From contig JACCXP010000377.1 of the NCBI GenBank assembly GCA_013696905.1, positions 1 to 5,268 on the forward strand: 5,268 nucleotides of DNA, written 5' to 3'. The notes below the pieces were generated by a model. The model was given only the letters and a program-made list of their open reading frames with translations, ran no database searches and was not told where the DNA came from. Both the position numbers and the translations under genes were made by a program. Positions 1-4,767 of this stretch are shown piece after piece; position 1 is the first letter of the stretch, and every line of letters begins with the position of its first letter. This stretch comes from Thermoleophilaceae bacterium (GTDB lineage Bacteria; Actinomycetota; Thermoleophilia; Solirubrobacterales; Thermoleophilaceae).

Positions 1-40
1 CGGCCGGCGACGCCAGCACGATCGCCGTCGCGGCGCACAT

Positions 41-231
41 CAGATAGCGCCCGGCCGACGCTCGAGCGCGCTGGCGCGGGTTCGGTCTCGAGGCGATCGA
101 TCGATCGTACAGATGGTCCGCGCAGGCCCCGTTGCAGCTCTCCGTAACCCTCCGCTGCGGTAGGAGGAGTCGGGCTCGCGCCCGAAGGCACTCGCACGAA
201 CCCGAAATCGATTGCGAAAGGAGGCCGTCAT
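41..231 (+). other. Leader/intergenic region upstream of the LysM-SLT gene
   Basis: I find no convincing gene here. The stretch contains a perfect 14-bp palindrome of tandem GATC (94-107). It also has a local stem CCTCC/GGAGG (149-153 with 163-167) and a hairpin CGGGC-TCGC-GCCCG (171-184). A long-range perfect 8-bp inverted repeat (CGGGTTCG at 77-84, CGAACCCG at 197-204) encloses these elements and ends 12 nt before the Shine-Dalgarno. The layout could be a structured 5' UTR, but it matches no riboswitch consensus I know. On the minus strand, an ATG at 40-38 would begin MCAATAIVLASPA and leave the window. That looks like the start of a signal peptide and could mark a divergent secreted-protein gene, but only 13 residues are visible and there is no Shine-Dalgarno. 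Confidence 0.4.
217..224 (+). promoter_or_regulatory. Strong Shine-Dalgarno (AAAGGAGG) for the LysM-SLT gene
   Basis: AAAGGAGG lies 7 nt upstream of ATG 232 and fixes that start. Most other genes in the window lack a recognisable Shine-Dalgarno, so this one stands out. It suggests efficient translation of a leadered mRNA. Confidence 0.9.
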
Positions 232-996
232 ATGCGCACGACGGCTCTGTGCCTGTTCACCATGACGTTCGGCGCGCTGCTGGTGCCTCCGGCGGCCGCA
301 GCCGTGCCCCATACCGTGGGCGCGGGCGAGACCCTGTGGTCGATCGCCGCCGCGAACAACTTCACCACGCGCGCGCTCGCGGCTGCCAACGGCCTGTCCG
401 AGGACGCCCAGGTGGTGCTCGGCTCGACGATCCAGATCCCTTCGGAAGTCGAGGCCGCCGCGGCGCTCGGGGCCGGGGAGACGTCGGCCGAGCCCGCCGC
501 CGAGGAGGAGCAGACCACTACGACGGAGTCCGCTCAGGACGACAACCCGAACCTCAACGTAGACGCGGCCTCCTCGGTGCATCCGCACCCCACGAACGAG
601 CGCGTCTCGGCCGAGCAGGTCGGTGCGGTCGCCGCGCCGCAGGGGGTCTCGCCGTCGCTCGCGAAGTCGGTCGCCTGGCAGGAGAGCGGGTTCAACAACG
701 CCGCCGTCTCGACCACCGGCGCTCGCGGGGTGATGCAGATCATGCCGCCGACGTGGGAGTGGATCGACGACAACCTCGCCGAGGGACCGCTCGACTCAGC
801 CTCGGCCCACGACAACATCCGCGCGGGTGCGATGTACCTCAACTACCTGCGGCGCGCGGCCGGGGACGAGCGCAAGGCGCTCGCCTCCTACTACCAGGGC
901 CTCGACTCCGTGAAACGCGACGGGCTGCTGCCGGAGACCGAGCTGTACGTGGACAGCGTGCAGGCGCACCAGGCGAACCGCTTCGGTGGCCCCTAG
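232..996 (+). CDS. Secreted LysM + SLT lytic transglycosylase
   Basis: A 254-aa exported cell-wall enzyme predicted to cleave peptidoglycan glycan strands non-hydrolytically. Residues 1 to about 24 form a signal peptide (one Arg, then a hydrophobic core ending in PPAAAA). Residues 26-70 are one LysM peptidoglycan-binding domain (HTVGAGETLWSIAAANN, ending IQIP). Residues 71 to about 120 are a Glu/Thr/Ala-rich linker. Residues 125-250 are the SLT (goose-lysozyme-like) catalytic domain: WQESGFNNAAVS supplies the catalytic Glu151, followed by the family motif GARGVMQIMPPTW (163-175). Later parts, including the AGAMYLNYL helix, also fit the fold. The ATG is fixed by the Shine-Dalgarno at 217-224. 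It is probably a surface remodelling or growth-related hydrolase. The substrate bond is inferred from the family, and a muramidase-like or RPF-like role cannot be excluded. The next gene starts 25 nt after the stop. Confidence 0.9.
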   Translation: MRTTALCLFTMTFGALLVPPAAAAVPHTVGAGETLWSIAAANNFTTRALAAANGLSEDAQVVLGSTIQIPSEVEAAAALGAGETSAEPAAEEEQTTTTESAQDDNPNLNVDAASSVHPHPTNERVSAEQVGAVAAPQGVSPSLAKSVAWQESGFNNAAVSTTGARGVMQIMPPTWEWIDDNLAEGPLDSASAHDNIRAGAMYLNYLRRAAGDERKALASYYQGLDSVKRDGLLPETELYVDSVQAHQANRFGGP

Positions 997-1013
997 CCGC
1001 TAGCTAGCTAGCG
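993..1013. repeat. CTAG repeat cluster with stop codons in all six frames
   Basis: CTAG occurs at 993-996 (containing the TAG stop of the LysM-SLT gene), 1000-1003, 1004-1007 and 1008-1011. GCTAGCTAGCTAGC at 999-1012 is a perfect 14-bp palindrome. Its TAG trinucleotides fall in all three + frames and, by symmetry, in all three minus frames. It fills most of the gap between two genes. As a hairpin it has no proper loop and no T-run, so I do not call it a terminator. Confidence 0.75.
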
Positions 1014-1021
1014 TCTTCCTC

Positions 1022-1870
1022 GTGCCGGAGCTGCCCGAGGTCGAGATCACGGCTCGCCGGCTGACCCGCGCGCTCGGCGGGCAGCTAGTGGAGTCGACGC
1101 TCGCGCCGGGCATGGTCACGATGCGCACCTTCGCCCCGCCGCTCGAGGCGCTTGCGGGCGTCGAGCTCGAGCGGGTCGGGCGCATCGGCAAGCTGCTGGT
1201 CGTGCAGGTCGGCGATCTCGCGCTGCTGATCCACCTGATGTCGGCTGGACGCCTGCAGCTGTTCGAGAAGCGCGCATCGCTGCGCGACAAGCGCTCGCGC
1301 CTGCTGCTGCGCTTCCCGGGCGAGCGCGAGCTGCGCCTGCGCGAGTTCGGCACTCAGCAGCGGGCATGGGCGAAGCTGCTGCCGGTCGGCGAGGTGGAGG
1401 CGGACGAGGCCGTCGCGACGCTCGGGCCCGAGGCCTGGCCGGCCCCGCCGCTCGAGCGCTTCGCCGAGCTGATCGACCAGCCGCGCCACCTCCATCCCCT
1501 GTTGCGTGACCAGCGCGTGATCGCAGGCATCGGACGCTCGTGGGTCGACGAGATCCTGTGGGAGACGCAGCTCTCCCCCTTCCGCCAGGGATCGGACCTC
1601 GACGAGGACGAGGTGGCACGCCTGCGCAGCGCGTGCGAGCAGGTGCTCGACGGCGCTATCGAGCACTACGAGCGGGTCGTCGGCGACTCGCTACCCGACA
1701 AGGCGCCGATGCCGCTCAAGGTGCATCGCCGCCACGGACAGCCGTGCCCGCGCTGCGGGGCGACGCTCGAGGCGGTCTTCTTCAAGGACCACGTGACGAC
1801 CTACTGCCCGGCTGAGCAGACGAGCGGCCGGGTGCTCAAGGACCGCCGCCTGTCGCGGCTCCTGCGCTGA
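1022..1870 (+). CDS. mutM: Fpg/Nei (MutM) family DNA glycosylase/AP lyase, divergent
   Basis: A 282-aa base-excision-repair enzyme, normally acting on oxidised purines and abasic sites. The GTG at 1022 must be the start, because the family needs MPELPE: after Met removal Pro2 is the Schiff-base nucleophile, and Glu3 and Glu6 are present. Also visible are Lys57 (GRIGKLL), HLMSAGRL (71-78, the Met of the intercalation triad), REFG (107-110), LGPEAW (134-139), the helix-two-turn-helix segment DQRVIAGIG (163-171) and a C-terminal zinc finger beginning CPRC (242-245). Several normally fixed residues differ: Arg172 replaces the Asn of GIGN, His158 the usual Lys, and Glu265 the fourth zinc Cys. The lesion-capping loop before VHRRHG is short. 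It is clearly a family member, but orthology to 8-oxoG-specific MutM is less certain than the symbol implies. There is no Shine-Dalgarno. The DUF427 gene follows without a gap. Confidence 0.88.
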   Translation: MPELPEVEITARRLTRALGGQLVESTLAPGMVTMRTFAPPLEALAGVELERVGRIGKLLVVQVGDLALLIHLMSAGRLQLFEKRASLRDKRSRLLLRFPGERELRLREFGTQQRAWAKLLPVGEVEADEAVATLGPEAWPAPPLERFAELIDQPRHLHPLLRDQRVIAGIGRSWVDEILWETQLSPFRQGSDLDEDEVARLRSACEQVLDGAIEHYERVVGDSLPDKAPMPLKVHRRHGQPCPRCGATLEAVFFKDHVTTYCPAEQTSGRVLKDRRLSRLLR

Positions 1871-2332
1871 ATGGAGTCGGTCTGGGACTACCCGCGCCCG
1901 CCCGCGCTCGTCGCCTGCGACCGGCGCGTGCGCGTGGAGCTCGGAGGCGTCACGCTCGCGGACTCGACCGCCGCTCTGCGCGTGCTCGAGACGAGCCACC
2001 CGCCGACGATCTACGTGCCGCCGCAGGATGTCGCGCTCGAGCGCCTGAGCCCGGCCGGGCGCACGAGCTTCTGCGAGTGGAAGGGGACCGCGACCTACTA
2101 CGACGTCGAGGCGGGCGGCCGGCGCGAGCGCGCGGCGGCCTGGTACTACCGCCGTCCGAACGCGGCCTACGCCGCCCTGATCGACCACGTCGCCTTCTAT
2201 CCGGGGCGGATGGACGCCTGCCGCCTCGACGACGAGCTCGTCAGCTCGCAGCCGGGCGACTTCTACGGCGGCTGGATCACGGCCGACATCCAGGGGCCGT
2301 TCAAGGGCTCGGCGGGCACGCTCGGCTGGTGA
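1871..2332 (+). CDS. DUF427 domain protein
   Basis: A 153-aa, probably cytosolic protein made of one complete DUF427 (PF04248) domain. Family landmarks run throughout: ESVWDYPRPP (2-11), ETSHPPTIYVPPQDV (40-54), CEWKG (68-72), AAAWYYRRP (88-96), HVAFYP (106-111) and PGDFYGGWIT (128-137), with GPFKG (142-146) and a C-terminal Trp. The biochemical role of DUF427 proteins is not established to my knowledge, so no function is assigned. The ATG directly abuts the glycosylase TGA (1868-1870), so the two are probably co-transcribed and translated by reinitiation; no separate Shine-Dalgarno is seen. The length and intact motifs indicate a functional gene. Confidence 0.92.
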   Translation: MESVWDYPRPPALVACDRRVRVELGGVTLADSTAALRVLETSHPPTIYVPPQDVALERLSPAGRTSFCEWKGTATYYDVEAGGRRERAAAWYYRRPNAAYAALIDHVAFYPGRMDACRLDDELVSSQPGDFYGGWITADIQGPFKGSAGTLGW

Positions 2333-2342
2333 CCACCGGCGC

Positions 2343-2528
2343 GCTCGCTGGGCCGGCTTCGTGCCCGACTGCGTCCCGGTCGCCGGCCAGCTCGACGACG
2401 CGATCGTCGTCGCGCTCGCGCTGCGCTTGCTGCTCGGCGGCGCAGGCGTTGCGCTCGTGCGCGAGCACTGGCCCGGCCCGGACTCGTCGCTCGAGGTGAT
2501 CCTGCGCCTCGCCGGCCGCTCAGCCTGA
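2343..2528 (+). pseudogene. DUF1232 (YkvA-type) gene remnant, 5'-truncated
   Basis: The reading frame ending at TGA 2526-2528 encodes RWAGFVPDCVPVAGQLDD, then a hydrophobic stretch (AIVVALALRLLL), then REHWPGP and a short tail. This matches the second half of the DUF1232 domain (PF06803), whose hallmark is SPIDLIPDFIPVLGxLDD followed by a hydrophobic helix. Here FVPDCVPVAGQLDD remains, but the N-terminal roughly 50 residues, including the RDPR..PxxAK and SPID parts, are missing. Upstream the same frame runs into the DUF427 gene, which is coding in another frame. The only plausible internal start is GTG 2361 (55 aa), with no Shine-Dalgarno. It most likely arose by a deletion joining the DUF427 3' end to this gene. 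A functional 55-aa membrane peptide is the alternative. Confidence 0.65.
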
Positions 2529-2546
2529 GCGGACGGCACTGAGCGG
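2516..2546 (+). terminator. Candidate hairpin terminator (alternative stems)
   Basis: CCGCTCAG at 2516-2523 can pair with CTGAGCGG at 2525-2532 (overlapping the TGA of the DUF1232 remnant). It can also pair with a second copy of CTGAGCGG at 2539-2546, giving an 8-bp stem with a 15-nt loop. Only a short TTT follows, so this is not a canonical intrinsic terminator. GC-rich actinobacteria often have terminators without long U-tracts. It sits where the glycosylase-DUF427 unit would be expected to end. Confidence 0.4.
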
Positions 2547-2570
2547 CGGTTTCGGGCGTACCTTTCCCGC

Positions 2571-3560
2571 ATGCCTCCGCTGGTTGCGTTCGGCGACTCC
2601 GTGCGCGCGTTCTTCAGCGCGGTCGAGGCGTTCGTGTCGAGCCTCGCGGCGGTCTCGTGGGGGCCGCTGGCGCTCGCCCTGCTGCTCCACGCCGCCTATC
2701 TCACGCTGCGCAGCCGGGGCTGGTTCAACGCCCTGCGCGCCGCGTATCCGGCCGAGCGCTTTCGCTGGCGCAACATCTGGGCGGCGTACGTGGCGGCGGT
2801 CGGCGTCAACAGCGTCGTGCCGGCCCGGCCCGGCGCGATCGTGCGCCTCTACTTGACGCGCCAGACGATTCCCCACTCGAGCTACGCGGCGATCGCCGCC
2901 TCGTTCCTTATCGAGGTCGTCTTCGACATCCCGGTGGCGCTGGCGGTCGTCGCCTACGCGGTCTCGCAAGGAGTCTTCCCGTCGCTCCCCGGCGCGCCGA
3001 GCCTGCCGGCTTTCGACCTCGGGTACCTGACGCGCAATCCCGAGCTGACGCTGTTCGCCATCACGCTGATCGGGGTCGCGCTGATGGCCGCGGTCGCCGT
3101 CCTGTCGGTTCGCGTGCGTGCGTTCTGGTCGCACGTGCGCCAGGGCCTGACCGTGCTCGGCGATCGGCCGCGCTGGCTGCGCCAGGTCGTCGCCTGGCAG
3201 GCGGCTGGCTGGCTCGCCCGGATCGCCGGCTTCTGGTTCATGCTCGAGGCGTTCGGCATCGAGCCCTCGGTGCGCAACGCGCTCCTTGTGATGGCCGTGC
3301 AGGGGCTCTCGACGCTCTTTCCCTTCACCCCCGGTGGCGCCGGGGCACAACAAGCGCTGCTCGCGGTCGTCTTCGCCGGGGTGGTCGGCGGCGGCCAGCT
3401 CGCCGCCTATGCGGTCGGCCAGCAGGTCGCGATCGCGGCGTTCTCGTTCGCGCTCGGGTTGGCGGCGCTCGCGTTCGTCTTTCGGACGACCGACTGGCGC
3501 TCGATCGTGCGCCGTGGCAAGGCCGACCGCGAAGGCGAGGAGACGCCGAGCGCGGTCTGA
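2571..3560 (+). CDS. LPG-synthase-TM/UPF0104-family multi-pass membrane protein
   Basis: A 329-aa polytopic inner-membrane protein of the lysylphosphatidylglycerol-synthase TM (PF03706, UPF0104/AglD-like) family. Hydrophobic segments lie at about 25-46, 69-83, 106-131, 159-180, 205-228, 234-250 and 262-304 (the last probably two helices). Family motifs are present: GVNSVVPARPGAIVRLY (78-94) and PFTPGGAGAQQALL (251-264). Relatives are the flippase domain of MprF and membrane proteins in glycan or lipid pathways. The aminoacyl-transferase domain of MprF is absent, so this is the membrane part alone. A lipid or lipid-linked glycan transport role is plausible but inferred. ATG 2571 has no Shine-Dalgarno; TACCTT at 2559-2564 is a weak -10-like hexamer that would allow a leaderless mRNA. 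The charged C-terminal tail (305-329) is cytosolic-looking. Confidence 0.87.
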   Translation: MPPLVAFGDSVRAFFSAVEAFVSSLAAVSWGPLALALLLHAAYLTLRSRGWFNALRAAYPAERFRWRNIWAAYVAAVGVNSVVPARPGAIVRLYLTRQTIPHSSYAAIAASFLIEVVFDIPVALAVVAYAVSQGVFPSLPGAPSLPAFDLGYLTRNPELTLFAITLIGVALMAAVAVLSVRVRAFWSHVRQGLTVLGDRPRWLRQVVAWQAAGWLARIAGFWFMLEAFGIEPSVRNALLVMAVQGLSTLFPFTPGGAGAQQALLAVVFAGVVGGGQLAAYAVGQQVAIAAFSFALGLAALAFVFRTTDWRSIVRRGKADREGEETPSAV

Positions 3561-3568
3561 GGCCAGTC

Positions 3569-3612
3569 CTTCACCGGTTGGTCACAGCTCCTTCTCCGAC
3601 TGGTAACGAAAG
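3569..3612 (+). promoter_or_regulatory. Tandem 11-nt direct-repeat array, PHO-box-like operator
   Basis: Four contiguous 11-nt units are seen: CTTCACCGGTT (3569), GGTCACAGCTC (3580), CTTCTCCGACT (3591) and GGTAACGAAAG (3602). Positions 2-6 follow (T/G)T(C/A)(A/T)C. Units 1 and 3 resemble each other, as do 2 and 4, so there is also a 22-bp period with 12 of 16 bases identical (3570-3585 versus 3592-3607). The 11-nt phasing and G(T/G)TCACC-like core resemble the PHO boxes bound by the OmpR/PhoB-family regulator PhoP of Streptomyces. The array ends 28 nt before ATG 3641, where an activator would touch a promoter. The regulator's identity is inference. Confidence 0.45.
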
Positions 3613-3640
3613 CGGCGCTTTGCGGGGACATCGTGTAGCC

Positions 3641-4767
3641 ATGCCGCTACCTGTCGAGGCGAGCTCCGCGCGGCCTGAGCGGCGCTGGAGGCTCAGGGTG
3701 GCCGATGTCGCGCTCTTCTACGGCGCCCGCACCGGCGGCATCCGCACCTACCTCGACGCCAAGGCCCGCTACGCCGCCCGCAGCGGCGCGTTCGAGCACC
3801 ACGTGATCGTGCCCGGCCGGAGAGAGAGCCACGCGGGCAACCGCCATGAGTTGCGCTCGCTCTCGCTTGCCGCCTCGAACGGCTACCGGCTGCCACTCGG
3901 CGCCGGCTCGCTGAAGGCGACGCTGCGCGACATCCGCCCAGACGCCGTGCTGCTGCACGATCCCTGGTGGGCCTCTGTCGCCGTCACGCGCGTGGCGCAC
4001 GAGCTCGACGCGGCGGTGCTCGCCTTCCACCACGCCTCGTGCGAGCTCGAGGCCGAGGGCCTGCCGGGGCCGAGCGCGCTCTATAAGACGCCGCTGCGAG
4101 CGTGGTTTCGACACGCGTGGTCCGAGGCCGACGGCGTCGTCTCGGCGGTGGATCCCGGGCCGGACTCCGGGCGCACCGCCGTCTTTCCGCTGCGCTTCGG
4201 CGTAGATCCCGTCTTCCGTCCTCCGAGGCGCCCGCCGGAGCGCGCGGATCACGTGCTCTACGCCGGTCGCCTGTCGCGCGAGAAGGGGATCTTCGAGCTG
4301 CTCGAGGCGGCCGCCGCGGCGCCGAGCCGTGGCCGCTGCGGATCGTCGGCGCCGGCCCGGCTGCGAGGGCGGTAGCGGCCCGGGCGGACCTGCTCGGGCT
4401 CTCTGAGCGCGTGTCGTTTCACCCCTTCGTCGGCGACCGGCGCCTGCTCGCGCGCATGTACGCAGAGGCGAGCTGCGTCGTCATGCCGGGTGCTTACGAG
4501 ACCTTCGGCCTGGTCGCGCTCGAGGCCGCGGCGAGCGGTGCGCGCGTCGTGGCCTGCGCGAGCGCTCCCTGCGGCGCGCTGGTCGGCTCGCTGGCGGACA
4601 CGTTCGAGCCGGGCGACTGCGACGGACTGGTGCGGGCGATCGCGCATGCGCGCAGCCGCGTCCCCGACCTGCACGCAGCCGACCAGCTCGCTGCGTCGTT
4701 CACGTGGGAGCGCGCGCTGTCTGCGGAGCTCGACGACATATCGCGGCTCGTGCGGCGCGCGCCATGA
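3641..4767 (+). pseudogene. GT4-family glycosyltransferase with an internal frameshift
   Basis: A GT-B, family-4-like glycosyltransferase that would be 375 aa if one base were restored. The N-terminal half reads from 3641: DVALFYGARTGGIRTYLDAK (22-41) is the acceptor-side Gly-rich loop, and YAGRLSREKG (207-216) opens the donor domain. Near 4307-4323 homology jumps to the -1 frame, which continues EPWPLRIVGAGP, then MPGAYETFGLVALEA with the E-x7-E donor-binding pair (codons 4498 and 4522). It ends at TGA 4765-4767, overlapping the next ATG. Without the shift the product stops at 4373-4375 (244 aa) and lacks E-x7-E. The defect looks like a one-base loss in a GC-rich run, either a mutation or a sequencing error. 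An alternative start is GTG 3698, preceded by GGAGG (3687-3691). The donor sugar is unknown; mannosyl- or glucosyl-transfer to a lipid acceptor is a guess. Confidence 0.82.
3687..3691 (+). promoter_or_regulatory. GGAGG that could set the glycosyltransferase start at GTG 3698
   Basis: GGAGG followed by six bases and GTG is a well-spaced Shine-Dalgarno/start pair inside the ORF that opens at ATG 3641. It would give a protein beginning MADVALFYGARTGG, which fits the usual short N-terminus before the first beta-strand in GT4 enzymes. ATG 3641 has no Shine-Dalgarno and adds 19 Arg/Pro-rich residues. The choice between the two is undecided. Confidence 0.45.

Noticed and set aside
41..231. c-di-AMP (ydaO) riboswitch upstream of the wall hydrolase
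   Set aside because: The context is right and fragments such as CGAACCCG, CAGCT, TAACC and GTAGG occur. However, their order and spacing do not match the consensus as I know it, and the GGGGUGAAUC-like block is absent.
40..588. 182-aa minus-strand ORF
   Set aside because: It is antisense to the well-supported LysM-SLT gene, Arg/Gly-rich with no recognisable domain, and typical of high-GC shadow frames.
999..1012. CTAG palindrome as an intrinsic terminator
   Set aside because: It is self-complementary without a loop, has weak pairing and no T-run after it.
2077..2499. 140-aa + strand ORF overlapping DUF427 and the DUF1232 remnant
   Set aside because: It is out of frame with both conserved domains and Arg-rich. 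DUF427 motifs in another frame explain the first part and DUF1232 motifs the second.
1691..2572. 293-aa minus-strand ORF over the glycosylase end, DUF427 and the DUF1232 remnant
   Set aside because: It is low-complexity Arg/Ala-rich sequence opposite clear domain-bearing genes; no motif seen.
2520..3353. 277-aa minus-strand ORF opposite the membrane protein
   Set aside because: Its Arg/Asp/His/Gln-rich composition is what the antisense of a hydrophobic GC-rich gene gives. The + strand has clear family motifs.
2657..3640. Upstream extension of the glycosyltransferase frame back to 2657
   Set aside because: This part overlaps the membrane protein in another frame and has no homology-like sequence. 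The real gene begins at 3641 or 3698.
3675..3682. Third copy of CTGAGCGG inside the glycosyltransferase 5' end
   Set aside because: It matches the arm at 2525 and 2539 but has no nearby complementary arm. It lies in coding sequence and is probably chance in GC-rich DNA.
4301..4330. Programmed -1 ribosomal frameshift in the glycosyltransferase
   Set aside because: I see no X-XXY-YYZ slippery heptamer and no reason for a GT4 enzyme to use one. A one-base loss in a GC-rich run is simpler.
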